Shown here one piece after another: positions 43,251 to 51,900 of a stretch of DNA of 64,000 nucleotides. Source of the stretch: Muribaculaceae bacterium Isolate-037 (Harlan) (GTDB lineage Bacteria; Bacteroidota; Bacteroidia; Bacteroidales; Muribaculaceae). The DNA lies in assembly GCA_003762615.1 (NCBI GenBank), contig RIAZ01000004.1, positions 1 to 64,000 on the forward strand, given 5' to 3'. Each line of letters starts with the position of its first letter. Position 1 is the first letter of the stretch. The notes beneath the pieces were generated by a model. That model saw only the letters and a list, made by a program, of their open reading frames with translations, had not been told where the DNA came from and searched no databases. Both the position numbers and the translations under genes were made by a program.

Positions 43251-44471
43251 ATGAGCAACAACGAAATCCAGAGACAGACCCCGGCAACCACGGCAATCGC
43301 ATCATCAGCCGACAATGTTGCCGCAATCGTGAGCGACGCTCCGAAACACTACCTTAAGAACCGCACATCCCACGACAACTGCCTTGCGGCATGCGGCTCG
43401 CTCCTCGATGCCATCCGCCAGACCGGAATGACCGACGAGCTTGACAAGAAGGCAGCTACCTACATTGAGCGTACACGGCGCACCGTCCGCGCAATGTCCG
43501 ACCTCCGCTCCCCGGTCACGAAGATGTTTGACTGGATCCGCAGCGAGTTCACCACCCTTGAGAACGACATCGACCCCACAAAGGCGGGCACCATCCCTTA
43601 CCAGCTCCAGCAGCTTCGCAACCAGTATGCCGCGCGTAAGCGCGAGGAAGAGGAGGCACGCCGCCGCGCTGAGGAGGCCAGACGTCAGGCACAGGCAGCA
43701 CGCGACCGCTACCGTACCGACTGTGAGGAAAACTACAAGACATTGTTCAATAATCATGTAGTCTCGCAGTTAAACGCACTTACCCGATTGGTCGATAGTG
43801 TCACACTCGACAACTATCAGACAATCTACGACACCATATCTGGCATCTCAACCTCACTCTCCGATGATTGGCTGCCGACTCTCTCTGTCCGTATGCCCCT
43901 CAATCTCACCCCAGATGAGTCACGCGCTATAAGCAATGAGGTGCTCAGTCGTCTGCGTAGTCAGCAGTTCGTGGAGCAATATTGCACCGAGATAGCTGAC
44001 TACCGTCAGGAGATCCTTGACCGTCTCCCCTCAAGGAAAGCGGAGCTGGAACGTGTCGCGCGTGCGTCGGCGGAGGAGGCGCGCCGCATACAGGAGGAGA
44101 TGCGTCTCCGGGAGGAGGCCGAACGCGCACGAAAGGAAGCCGAGCGTGCCGCCCGTGAGGAGGAGGAGGCACGCCGTCGCGCGGCTGAAAAGGTTGCAGC
44201 CGAAGCCGGATCCCTCTTCGCCGAGGAAGCGACCCGCGTTTCCTACACCCCGAAGGCTAAGGTCTCGAAGAAAATCCGCATCACCGACCCAAAGGGCTAC
44301 CTTCAGGTGCTCATGATGTGGTGGACTAAGGAGGGGAGCACTCTTCCCGATGCCGAGCTTGCCAAGATATTCCGCAAGCAGATCACGTTCTGCGAGCGTC
44401 TTGCAAATAAGGAAGGGGAATGCATTGTTGATCCGAGCATCATATATGTTGACGAAGTGAAGGCACAGTGA
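43251..44471 (+). CDS. Long coiled-coil phage protein between recT and recE-like genes
   Basis: The 406-residue protein has two Arg/Glu/Ala-rich helices (around residues 120-150 and 270-325, e.g. EEARRIQEEMRLREEAERAR) joined by a helical middle, and a compact C-terminal domain (KKIRITDPKGYLQVLMMWWT). This plan is like phage recombination-cluster proteins of the DUF1351 sort, but the match is uncertain. Its place between annealing protein and nuclease suggests a role in recombination or replication. It overlaps the next gene by four bases. Confidence 0.65.
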   Translation: MSNNEIQRQTPATTAIASSADNVAAIVSDAPKHYLKNRTSHDNCLAACGSLLDAIRQTGMTDELDKKAATYIERTRRTVRAMSDLRSPVTKMFDWIRSEFTTLENDIDPTKAGTIPYQLQQLRNQYAARKREEEEARRRAEEARRQAQAARDRYRTDCEENYKTLFNNHVVSQLNALTRLVDSVTLDNYQTIYDTISGISTSLSDDWLPTLSVRMPLNLTPDESRAISNEVLSRLRSQQFVEQYCTEIADYRQEILDRLPSRKAELERVARASAEEARRIQEEMRLREEAERARKEAERAAREEEEARRRAAEKVAAEAGSLFAEEATRVSYTPKAKVSKKIRITDPKGYLQVLMMWWTKEGSTLPDAELAKIFRKQITFCERLANKEGECIVDPSIIYVDEVKAQ

Positions 44472-45160
44472 CCATGAACACGAATCCCGATACATACTAC
44501 CAGCGCAGTGAGGTCTCCAACTCCGACCTCACCGCGCTCAAGGAGTTGCTCTACCCCCGGCAACAGTTCGGCGACAGGGAGAAGGCATTCCGTTTCGGCT
44601 CGCTCGTCGATGCCATCATCACAGAGCCGGAGCGTGTCAACTACTACCGCCTCACCGTTGACAACGTGACCTACACCGAGGAGGAGTTCTACCACGCACG
44701 CGAGATGTATCGCTCATTGCGTGCCGAGGCACGCTCCGACCGATTCCTACGCCATGTGCTCGACCACGCATCCACACAGCGTTTCATGGTCAACGACGCC
44801 CAGCACTTCGAATACTGCGGGTTCCCATTCTTCCTCCCCACGCGATGCAAATGGGACTGGTGGCTCGACGATGCCCGTTTCGGCGGCGATCTCAAATCAA
44901 CCTTCGCATCATCCCAGAAGGAATTTGAGGAGGCGGTCGACTTCTTCGACTGGGACCGTTCCCGTGCATGGTACATGGACGTGGCCCGTAGCAATCAGGA
45001 CTTCATATATGCCATCAGCAAGAAAAATTGCCGGGTATTCAAGAAATTCATCCGTCGCGATGATCCCGTCTACACACGCGGACGCGACAAATACGAGCAT
45101 CTCGCATTCATGTGGTGGTGCCTAAACTTATCTCATGGAAAAGACAACACTGCGTCATAA
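44468..45160 (+). CDS. RecE-like PD-(D/E)XK nuclease
   Basis: The 230-residue protein resembles the exonuclease VIII/RecE nuclease domain: YQRSEVSNSDLTALKE at the start, AFRFGSLVDAIITEPE, then the active site with CKWDWWLDDARFGGDLKST, where the DxK (Asp, Lys) is seen. RecE digests the 5' strand and hands the 3' overhang to RecT. Starts at 44468 or 44474 are both possible. It overlaps the helicase gene by 26 bases. Confidence 0.8.
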   Translation: MTMNTNPDTYYQRSEVSNSDLTALKELLYPRQQFGDREKAFRFGSLVDAIITEPERVNYYRLTVDNVTYTEEEFYHAREMYRSLRAEARSDRFLRHVLDHASTQRFMVNDAQHFEYCGFPFFLPTRCKWDWWLDDARFGGDLKSTFASSQKEFEEAVDFFDWDRSRAWYMDVARSNQDFIYAISKKNCRVFKKFIRRDDPVYTRGRDKYEHLAFMWWCLNLSHGKDNTAS

Positions 45161-46574
45161 TTTGAAGGTCGAGCCATACGACTACCAGCGTGAGGGAATC
45201 CTTTTCGGGCTCCGGAAGAAACGCTTCCTCATCGGCGACGAGCCTGGGCTTGGAAAGACTCTCCAGAGTATAGGCGTGGTTGACTGCGCCCATGCCTACC
45301 CCTGTCTGGTGATATGCCCCTCCTCGCTGAAGATTAACTGGCAGCGCGAGTTTGAGAAATTCACGGATGCAAAGGCCCTTGTCCTTGATAATGCCACACG
45401 TGCCACGTTCCCCTATCTCCTCTCAATGGGTATCTATCAGGTGGCGATCGTCAACTACGAGTCCCTGCGTAAATATTTCGTCTGGGACATAAAGTGCGAC
45501 GGTCCCTTCCGCCTGAAAGATGTGGTCTTCTCCTCCTGCATCAGCCTGTTCCGCTCCGTAATAATCGACGAGTCGCACCGCGTAAAGGATCCCTCGGCAC
45601 AACAGACCATATTCACAAAGGGTATAACATCCGGCAAGGAATACATCGCGCTCCTCTCCGGCACCCCCGTCGTCAACCGTCCGGCAGATCTCATCGCCCA
45701 GCTCTCCATAATGGGGCGGCTCGCATCCGATTTCGGAGGACGTGCCAAGTTCTGTGCCGACTATTGCTCATTCGCCAAGGAGCAGGACGACGAACAGGCT
45801 GAGGCGCTTGCCCGGCTCTCCTCCATGCTCTACGGCAATTGCATGATACGCCGCGAGAAGAAGACCGTGCTGACACAGCTCCCCGACAAGACCCGCACCG
45901 ACCTTTACGTCGAGCTTGACCCGGAGAGCCGCAAGATCTACGACACCGCAGCCGCCGACCTCCGCGAGTATCTCTCTACCTACACCGCATGCACCGATGC
46001 CGACATCCGCCGCAAGATGCGCATGGAGGCGCTCGTCCGGTTCATGACGCTGCGCTCCCTCTCCGCGAAAGGGAAGGTCAGGCAGGCCGTTGATTTCGTC
46101 TCCGCATTCCTCGCCTCCGGCAAACCGCTCATCCTCTTCTGTTCGCTCCATGAGATTGTTGACGCCCTCCTTCAGGCATTCCCCGAAGCTGTCAGCGTCA
46201 CCGGACGCGACTCCTCCACGGCAAAGCAGGCGGCGGTTGATTCATTCCAGTCCGGGCACGCGCGCCTTATCATCTGCTCAATAAAGGCGGCGGGAGTAGG
46301 GCTGACCCTCACTGCATCATCCGACGTGGCGTTTGTTGAATTCCCCTGGACTTACGCCGACTGTTGCCAGTGTGAGGACCGCGCCCACCGCATAGGGCAG
46401 AAAGACAACGTTACCTGCTACTATCTCATCGGACGCAACACCATCGACCGCACCCTCTACTCAATCATCCATCGCAAGAAGTCGATCGCCAACATGATAA
46501 TGGCGGCATCCGACGACATCCCCACCGATGAGATGTATTTCGACGAACTCGTTTCATCATTCCTTAACGCATAA
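45135..46574 (+). CDS. SNF2-family DNA helicase/translocase
   Basis: The 479-residue protein carries the SF2 motifs: Q-like YDYQREGILFG, Walker A GDEPGLGKTLQ, motif Ia LVICPSSLKINWQREFEKF, DESH (motif II), LLSGTPVVNRPADL (motif III), and in the second lobe ICSIKAAGVGLTLTASSDV (motif V) and QCEDRAHRIGQKDNV (motif VI). Such phage proteins remodel or translocate on dsDNA in replication or recombination. Length is minimal for the family. Confidence 0.92.
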   Translation: MEKTTLRHNLKVEPYDYQREGILFGLRKKRFLIGDEPGLGKTLQSIGVVDCAHAYPCLVICPSSLKINWQREFEKFTDAKALVLDNATRATFPYLLSMGIYQVAIVNYESLRKYFVWDIKCDGPFRLKDVVFSSCISLFRSVIIDESHRVKDPSAQQTIFTKGITSGKEYIALLSGTPVVNRPADLIAQLSIMGRLASDFGGRAKFCADYCSFAKEQDDEQAEALARLSSMLYGNCMIRREKKTVLTQLPDKTRTDLYVELDPESRKIYDTAAADLREYLSTYTACTDADIRRKMRMEALVRFMTLRSLSAKGKVRQAVDFVSAFLASGKPLILFCSLHEIVDALLQAFPEAVSVTGRDSSTAKQAAVDSFQSGHARLIICSIKAAGVGLTLTASSDVAFVEFPWTYADCCQCEDRAHRIGQKDNVTCYYLIGRNTIDRTLYSIIHRKKSIANMIMAASDDIPTDEMYFDELVSSFLNA

Positions 46575-46578
46575 CGAT

Positions 46579-46788
46579 ATGACCCCGAGATTAGGACAAT
46601 ACATATTCCGCATGATAAGCGGATGGTGGCGCATCTGTCAGGTGATCGACGTGTTCACCACCACGCAGGGACTCCCCGGCTACGCATACGCCGAGGTTGA
46701 CGGCGAACCCGAATTTGCCCGCGAGGACCGCGAGCTCGCACGCCGCCGCGTCTATGAACTCAACGGATGGAAATATCGCCCTAAATGA
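46579..46788 (+). CDS. Small hypothetical phage protein
   Basis: The 69-residue product starts at ATG 46579, four bases after the helicase stop. It has a Trp-containing basic N-terminal half (FRMISGWWRICQVIDVFTT) and a charged C-terminal helix (EDRELARRRVYELNG). No family is recognised. Confidence 0.55.
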   Translation: MTPRLGQYIFRMISGWWRICQVIDVFTTTQGLPGYAYAEVDGEPEFAREDRELARRRVYELNGWKYRPK

Positions 46789-46797
46789 TACAGACTC

Positions 46798-46956
46798 ATG
46801 CCGGAGATATGTAAGACGGATCTGAATGCAGCCATCGCAGCCATGGAGAATCTCGTCACGATGATGAAGGCTATCCCCGACCCATCCACGCGACAGCTCA
46901 ACAGGATCCGCATCACAAACAAACTCATCAACAAACTAAAAAGAAAACTATCATGA
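46798..46956 (+). CDS. Tiny helical phage protein
   Basis: A 52-residue frame (MPEICKTDLNAAIAAMENLV start, basic end KLKRKLS) fits between its neighbours, and its stop overlaps the HU gene start as ATGA, the same coupling used elsewhere in this operon. It is predicted as a single amphipathic helix pair. Function unknown. Confidence 0.55.
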   Translation: MPEICKTDLNAAIAAMENLVTMMKAIPDPSTRQLNRIRITNKLINKLKRKLS

Positions 46957-47228
46957 GAAAGCAAGAAATCATCGAGTATCTCACCCACAGCTGCGGGCTC
47001 CACCGCGCATCCGCCATACGTGCCGTCAACGGAATGTTTGACCTCATGGCCTCCACCCTCTGCAAGGGTGAGGACATAATGATCCGCGACTTCGGCGTCT
47101 TCCGTGTCGTCGATGTGCCCGCACGCACAAGTTTCAACATTGCCGAGAAGGCCATGATGCCGGTCCCGCCACACAAGGCAGTCCGCTTCTCCCCGTCCCA
47201 GGCAATAAAATCAGCCCTACGGAAATGA
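46953..47228 (+). CDS. HU-family DNA-binding protein
   Basis: The 91-residue protein is a HU/IHF-like histone-like protein: MRKQEIIEYLTHSCGLHRAS for the helical half, DIMIRDFGVFRVVDVPARTS for the conserved beta region before the arm, and VRFSPSQAIKSALRK at the end. It bends DNA and is probably used by the phage for replication or recombination. The GRNP proline motif at the arm tip is not conserved (EKAMMPVPPHKAV). Confidence 0.85.
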   Translation: MRKQEIIEYLTHSCGLHRASAIRAVNGMFDLMASTLCKGEDIMIRDFGVFRVVDVPARTSFNIAEKAMMPVPPHKAVRFSPSQAIKSALRK

Positions 47229-47593
47229 CGCTCGAGGAAACAAAGTCCCAATCCCGGAAGCCAAAGGGAAAGAGGAATAAGTTCGGTGCCAGCAAGTCGG
47301 GCGGCTACGATTCGGAGAGGGAGCACAGGCGCGCCCTCTCCCTGAAAGCCAAGCTGCGCGACGGCCTGATCACCGACCTCCGCGAACAGGTATCCTTCAT
47401 CCTGATACCCGTCCAGCGGGATGCCGAGGGAAACCTCCTCGAGCACGACTGCCGCTACATCGCCGATTTCGTCTACCGCGACCGCAAGGGCGATACAATC
47501 GTCGAGGATACCAAAGGGGTCCGCACCCCGGAATACATCATCAAGAGAAAGCTGATGCTGCTCGTCTACGGAATAAGGATCAAAGAAGTTTAA
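47225..47593 (+). CDS. DUF1064 phage nuclease-like protein
   Basis: The 122-residue protein matches the DUF1064 pattern: N-terminal KRNKFGASKSGGYDSEREHR, then YIADFVYRDRKGDTIVEDTKGV, where the spaced D...E-D-x-K looks like a PD-(D/E)XK active site. Family members are thought to be Holliday-junction or restriction-like endonucleases in phages. It overlaps HU by four bases. Confidence 0.8.
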   Translation: MTLEETKSQSRKPKGKRNKFGASKSGGYDSEREHRRALSLKAKLRDGLITDLREQVSFILIPVQRDAEGNLLEHDCRYIADFVYRDRKGDTIVEDTKGVRTPEYIIKRKLMLLVYGIRIKEV

Positions 47594-47598
47594 CAACC

Positions 47599-48453
47599 AT
47601 GGCAAGGACTATCAAACAGGGGCTTGACTATTTCCCGTTCGACGTGGATTTTTATCAGGACCTCAAGATAAGAAAACTCATCAAGTATCAAGGTGGCAAG
47701 GCCATAAGCGTATATACTCTCCTGCTGTGTATTATCTACCGCAATGGGTACTACATCAGGTGGGACAAGGAGCTGCCCTTTATGATTTCGGAACTTACCG
47801 GATATACCGAGGCAAATATACAGGAGGTCATCGAATGCTGCATGAACATTGGTCTGTTATCGCGAGAGCTGTTTGAGTCTGAAGGCATCCTTACTTCAAA
47901 GGGCATACAGGCACGATATGCCGGTATATGCTCATCATCCCGACGCAGAGGCACTATCGCCGAATACTCCCTCATGCCGCGCAAGTCAGCCGACGGCGTG
48001 ACCGGATCCAAAGGGAAGAAAACGAGACATCAGCCCCAGCAGACCGACAGTAAAGACAGTGCCGTCTCCGCTCCTCCGGCTTCGAAAGAGAAAGCCCCAC
48101 GGAAGAAAAAGACAGCCGAACGCCCGGCCGACCCGCCTGCGGAATACTCCCTGACCGTCGATCAGGAAATCCCCCTCATGGCAGGCGAGCAGATATGGGC
48201 AGAGGCTATATGCAAGAACCACTCCATCTCCGCCGACGAGTTCCGGCAATTCATGGAGAAGTTCGCGCTCCACTGCAAGAGCGGCGACGTTTCACATTCA
48301 AGTTTATCCGATGCCAAACGGCATTTCAACGACTGGCTGAAATATGCCATAAAGAATCTCAGCAATGCACCCGACGCAAATAAGCCTTCTCCTCAACGCC
48401 GCACGCCCCGTCGCGCCCCCGTCAAACCCGGCTGCGGACTTATCGAGGATTGA
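47599..48453 (+). CDS. DUF4373 phage replication protein
   Basis: The 284-residue protein begins with the DUF4373/Lin1244-type winged-helix domain (LDYFPFDVDFYQDLKIRKLI, YTLLLCIIYRNGYYIRWDKE, EANIQEVIECCMNIGLLSRE). A Lys/Ser-rich linker and a C-terminal helical segment follow (KNHSISADEFRQFMEKFALH). Such proteins are origin-binding initiators in Gram-positive and Bacteroidetes phages, encoded beside a DnaC-like loader, as here. Its last 89 bases overlap the loader gene. Confidence 0.82.
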   Translation: MARTIKQGLDYFPFDVDFYQDLKIRKLIKYQGGKAISVYTLLLCIIYRNGYYIRWDKELPFMISELTGYTEANIQEVIECCMNIGLLSRELFESEGILTSKGIQARYAGICSSSRRRGTIAEYSLMPRKSADGVTGSKGKKTRHQPQQTDSKDSAVSAPPASKEKAPRKKKTAERPADPPAEYSLTVDQEIPLMAGEQIWAEAICKNHSISADEFRQFMEKFALHCKSGDVSHSSLSDAKRHFNDWLKYAIKNLSNAPDANKPSPQRRTPRRAPVKPGCGLIED

Positions 48454-49027
48454 CGACTACAAGAGGCTCCTCATCCGTGTCGCACGTACCGTATGCCCCT
48501 CATTCGTCGTGCGCGACGGGATGAAGCCCCTGCTCAACGACCTTCTCCTCTGGTGTCTCTCTGCCCCCGGCAGGCTGGACCCCTCCAAAGGTCTCTGGCT
48601 ATGGGGCGACATAGGATCCGGAAAGACCACCATGCTCCACGTAATACTCCGCTTCTGCCGCATCGTCCGTCCTGCCGATGCCGAAGGCAACCCATACGGA
48701 TTCCGCATCTCCAACGCCATAGAGGTCTGCTCCGGCTACCAGCGCAAGGGATACGACGGCATACAGACCTACATCGACAGCCGACGTCAGGCATTCGACG
48801 AGCTGGGTTCAGAGACTATCCCCACCGGCTACTACGGCAACACCGAGAACGTATTCCAATACATCCTACAGCGCCGCTATGACCGCCGCCATACGTCATT
48901 CACCCACGTCACCACCAACCTGTCCGTCGATCAGATAGCCGAAGTCTACGGCGCACGCATCTATGACCGTTGCAAGGAGATGTTCAACTTCGTCCCCATG
49001 CGCGGTGCCACATTCCGCAAGAAATGA
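48365..49027 (+). CDS. DnaC/DnaA-like helicase-loader ATPase
   Basis: The 220-residue protein has Walker A GLWLWGDIGSGKTTML and a sensor-like THVTTNLSVDQIAEVYG followed by the arginine-containing RIYDRCKEMFNFV, as in DnaC-type AAA+ loaders. A clear Walker B is degenerate (RRQAFDELGS). It would load host DnaB at the origin bound by the DUF4373 protein. The only early ATG lies inside that gene, giving an 89-base overlap; a later non-ATG start is possible. Confidence 0.82.
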   Translation: MHPTQISLLLNAARPVAPPSNPAADLSRIDDYKRLLIRVARTVCPSFVVRDGMKPLLNDLLLWCLSAPGRLDPSKGLWLWGDIGSGKTTMLHVILRFCRIVRPADAEGNPYGFRISNAIEVCSGYQRKGYDGIQTYIDSRRQAFDELGSETIPTGYYGNTENVFQYILQRRYDRRHTSFTHVTTNLSVDQIAEVYGARIYDRCKEMFNFVPMRGATFRKK

Positions 49028-49041
49028 TAAAACCGACAATC

Positions 49042-49287
49042 ATGACAAAGAAAGATATACTCACGCACATAAATGAAATAACCAGCAATGCCGAGAGGGG
49101 CTACTGGTGGGCAACGGCGCTGCCTGCCCACGAGACCCGACGACTCGGCATTGACAAGGAGCTCCGCAAGATCCAACGGCATCTTCTGGAAGTCGAGAAA
49201 ATAGGGGAGGACTTGAAGGACGGGCTGAATAGTCACCCCATCATCTTTCCAACATCGACCCCAAACCTCTTCAATCAGGAATCATGA
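49042..49287 (+). CDS. Small helical phage protein
   Basis: The 81-residue product (MTKKDILTHINEITSNAERG start) is helical and charged. An earlier ATG at 49024 overlaps the loader stop (ATGA) and would add six residues. No family is recognised. It overlaps the next gene by four bases. Confidence 0.5.
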   Translation: MTKKDILTHINEITSNAERGYWWATALPAHETRRLGIDKELRKIQRHLLEVEKIGEDLKDGLNSHPIIFPTSTPNLFNQES

Positions 49288-49694
49288 AACACTGGACACC
49301 ATCTGAGGAGACAGAACTCAGAAAGATATACAAGGCCATGACCGCCCGGCAGCTGGCAGAGCGGTTTGGCACTACCGCAATGGCGATACATCAGAAATGC
49401 TGGAAGCTCGGACTGCGGAAAGGCTACGATCACGCCCGGATAAGACTTGGCGATAGCGAAAGACGTTGGCTGCGCCTCAACTTCCCCCACATGCGTAATG
49501 AGATTTGCGCCACATATCTCGGCGTGAGCCTGCGCACGGTCAACCGCCTGGCCGCCGACATGAATCTGAGAAAGACCGCGCAGTTCATGAAGGAATCACA
49601 GGCATACACCTCACGCAAGGCAAAGGAAAGTCACCTGCGCAACGGCACATACCCGGCAAAAGGATATTATTCTCCCAATCTCCGAAAAGGATAA
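49284..49694 (+). CDS. Myb/SANT-like DNA-binding phage protein
   Basis: The 136-residue protein begins with a SANT/Myb-like tri-helix (HWTPSEETELRKIYKAMTAR, ERFGTTAMAIHQKCWKLGLR) and repeats a related pattern (RLGDSERRWLRLNFPHMRNE, YLGVSLRTVNRLAADMNLRK). It resembles GcrA-like or HNH-associated phage DNA binders. A basic tail follows. Likely a transcriptional modulator. Confidence 0.7.
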   Translation: MKHWTPSEETELRKIYKAMTARQLAERFGTTAMAIHQKCWKLGLRKGYDHARIRLGDSERRWLRLNFPHMRNEICATYLGVSLRTVNRLAADMNLRKTAQFMKESQAYTSRKAKESHLRNGTYPAKGYYSPNLRKG

Positions 49695-49726
49695 GCCTAT
49701 CAATTCAAACCCAAAACATCCCCGCA

Positions 49727-50194
49727 ATGACAGCACAACAGATAGAATTCAAAAAGATAAAAAAGTCTTGGATTATGGAGAATGGCTCCGTTCCTCTGTT
49801 TGCAATCGAAGATTACACAAAGGTCGGGAATTTGTTCAAGCCACAAAAGCAGGTTGAACATAAAGCCCTGCATCCGGATTGTGCTTTTGTTTTCGCCCAA
49901 AGTAATTCTTATTTCCTTTCCATCAATGTGGCGATGGATGAGGAAGGGCACTATCACTTTGGGTATGGTCTGTATGAGCCTGAACATGGCGGAGGCTGCT
50001 GGCCGTCTTCCCATTGGAAAGACCATAAAAGGGCTTACACATTGAAGGGGTGTCTTATCAATGCTTTGAATCACATAAAGGGTATGAGACAACTACCACA
50101 TCCCATCTATGTTCGCAAAGCGATTGAAGCCATAGCGATAGTCGAAAGATCCAGAATTGTTCAACCAAGTCTGTTTGACTTCATCGATTGCTGA
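49727..50194 (+). CDS. Hypothetical cargo protein
   Basis: The 155-residue product starts at ATG 49727. It has a mixed alpha/beta sequence with an aromatic-rich centre (GYGLYEPEHGGGCWPSSHWK) and ends in SLFDFIDC. I know no family. Base composition is clearly more AT-rich than the flanking phage genes, and it precedes the methyltransferase by 3 bases, so the two were probably acquired together. Confidence 0.5.
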   Translation: MTAQQIEFKKIKKSWIMENGSVPLFAIEDYTKVGNLFKPQKQVEHKALHPDCAFVFAQSNSYFLSINVAMDEEGHYHFGYGLYEPEHGGGCWPSSHWKDHKRAYTLKGCLINALNHIKGMRQLPHPIYVRKAIEAIAIVERSRIVQPSLFDFIDC

Positions 50195-50197
50195 GAT

Positions 50198-50893
50198 ATG
50201 GAACAGTTGGGAAACATTACGCTCCATCAAGGTGACTGCATGGATATACTCCGAAGTTTGCCTGATAAATCTTTTGATCTCGCTATAGTTGACCCTCCCT
50301 ATTTCTCCGGACCGGAAAGACGTGGATTCTACGGCAAGCGATACAGTACAACGGGAATTGAACGTATTGACTACCATAAGTGCGACAAGTGGCAAGTGCC
50401 CGGTCAGGATTATTTCATGGAATTAGAAAGGGTCAGTCGGTATTACATCGTATGGGGTTGCAACTATTTCATTGGTTATCCCTTTGCTCCGGGACGTATA
50501 ATCTGGGACAAATGTAATTCCTCCACCACTTTTTCCGATTGCGAGATAGCCGCTACCAACCTTTTCTCTTCCGTCAGGCTATTCCCCTTCATGTGGAATG
50601 GTATGTGTCAGGGTAAATCCTTTAAGGAAGGGCGCGTGATGCAGGGCAACAAGAAACTCAACGAGAAGCGCATTCACCCGACACAGAAGCCCGTCGCGCT
50701 ATATGCGTGGCTGCTCACACAATACGCGCAGGAGGGTTGGAAAATCCTCGACACCCACCTCGGCAGCGGGAGCCATGCCATTGCCTGTGAGCAACTCGGA
50801 TACTCTCTGTTGGGCATTGAGCTGGATCCGTTTTATTATGATGCGGCCAGAAAAAGAATCATCGAATATCAAAACATCCCAAGACTATTTTAA
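50198..50893 (+). CDS. Phage DNA methyltransferase (N4/N6 class)
   Basis: The 231-residue enzyme has the amino-methyltransferase motifs in beta-class-like order: IVDPPYFSGPERRG (motif IV, DPPY), then HPTQKPVALYAWLL, and LDTHLGSGSHAIACEQLGYS (motif I, SAM binding) at the C-terminal side, followed by GIELDPFYYDAA. It would methylate adenine N6 or cytosine N4 to protect phage DNA or regulate genes. No restriction gene accompanies it. Confidence 0.9.
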   Translation: MEQLGNITLHQGDCMDILRSLPDKSFDLAIVDPPYFSGPERRGFYGKRYSTTGIERIDYHKCDKWQVPGQDYFMELERVSRYYIVWGCNYFIGYPFAPGRIIWDKCNSSTTFSDCEIAATNLFSSVRLFPFMWNGMCQGKSFKEGRVMQGNKKLNEKRIHPTQKPVALYAWLLTQYAQEGWKILDTHLGSGSHAIACEQLGYSLLGIELDPFYYDAARKRIIEYQNIPRLF

Positions 50894-51087
50894 TGATAGA
50901 AAATATGGAATTTCACATCGGCGACAAAGTCCGTAATATAAGATCCGGCAACATAGGACAGATTATCGAAATGCGCAAAGGTTGCGGACATACCGGGCCA
51001 TTCTCATTCGTGCGTATTCTTGTGGTTAAGGAACCATCTACAAAATACACCACATATTGGGAGCGAAAGAATATGGAACTTTTATGA
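50893..51087 (+). CDS. Small beta-barrel-like phage protein
   Basis: The 64-residue product has an SH3/KOW-like pattern (FHIGDKVRNIRSGNIGQIIE, FVRILVVKE). The start ATG overlaps the stop of the methyltransferase by one base. No function is known. Confidence 0.55.
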   Translation: MIENMEFHIGDKVRNIRSGNIGQIIEMRKGCGHTGPFSFVRILVVKEPSTKYTTYWERKNMELL

Positions 51088-51248
51088 CAACAGAAACAAT
51101 TTACACACCCTCCGACCTCCACACCGGAGAATGTGAATGGTGTGGAGAAAAGTCAAGCGAACTTATCTACACCGAAGATGGGCAGGAAGTCTGCATCGAC
51201 TGCATCGAAAGTGAAAAGTTTTATCAAGAGACAATGAAAGGAATATGA
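51084..51248 (+). CDS. Small zinc-ribbon-like phage protein
   Basis: The 54-residue product contains CEWCGEKS and VCIDCIES, two CxxC pairs about 19 residues apart, as in a treble-clef or ribbon. The ATG at 51084 overlaps the previous stop (ATGA), and its own end overlaps the next ATG. Function unknown. Confidence 0.6.
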   Translation: MTTETIYTPSDLHTGECEWCGEKSSELIYTEDGQEVCIDCIESEKFYQETMKGI

Positions 51249-51511
51249 TTTACTGCATTACACTGATTATCGTTGTGGCACTCGTCTGTGCCACACGACT
51301 CTATCCTCTTTGGGTGGAGCATGACCGCAAGCAATTAGCCAAGGCATGGGAACTGATTCGCAAGATGAAGGAGGAAAACGCCGCGCTTCAGGAAAGCTGT
51401 CGCAAGAGTGTTGATGAATGGGTGGATAATTTTAACGAACAATCAAAAAGTTTTAACCAAGCGTGGGAGAAACTTTATGAATTGGCTGAAAAGATGAATG
51501 TGAAACTATGA
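51245..51511 (+). CDS. Membrane-anchored coiled-coil phage protein
   Basis: The 88-residue protein begins with one membrane segment (MIYCITLIIVVALVCATRLY), then a charged helix (LAKAWELIRKMKEENAALQE). The plan matches inner-membrane spanin subunits, but no lysis genes are near, so a spanin call is not made. It overlaps both neighbours by four bases. Confidence 0.55.
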   Translation: MIYCITLIIVVALVCATRLYPLWVEHDRKQLAKAWELIRKMKEENAALQESCRKSVDEWVDNFNEQSKSFNQAWEKLYELAEKMNVKL

Positions 51512-51864
51512 CCAGACAAATTAAATTTCGAGCTAAAACCAAAGCCAACGGTCATTGGGTCTACGGCTCTCTGATTGACTACGGAGATGGTATGTTCGCT
51601 ATTGCAGCTAAAGGGGGCGGTCAGCCGTGGGTGGAGAAAGACACAATCGGTCAGTATACCGGACTTTGAGACCGCAACGGAGTTGAGATTTATGAGGGAG
51701 ATGTTATTAAATATGGTTACTTCGGGACAATGATGCGGGTTGAATATAATCATCGCAACGTCTCATTCGTGGGACGCGAGATTGGAGCTACAAACCCAGG
51801 AAACCACAACATTTCAGACAATAATAAAATTGAGGTAGTTGGCAATATCTACGATAAGAAATAA
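51508..51864 (+). pseudogene. YopX-family gene with an in-frame TGA
   Basis: The frame starts MTRQIKFRAKTKANGHWVYG, the usual YopX start, and continues to the signature IGQYTGL. There codon 54 (51667-51669) is TGA. Past the stop the same frame resumes the family consensus DRNGVEIYEGDVIKYGYF and goes on for about 64 codons, ending in VVGNIYDKK and TAA. Family members have a variable, often Lys, residue at the TGA position. A CGA-to-TGA transition would explain it. So it is a single-nonsense pseudogene, a truncated 53-residue product, or a readthrough case. The start overlaps the previous stop in the operon manner, so decay must be recent. Confidence 0.75.
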
Positions 51865-51900
51865 AGCCTTGGGCGGCTTAGTAAAACCCATATAAACATT

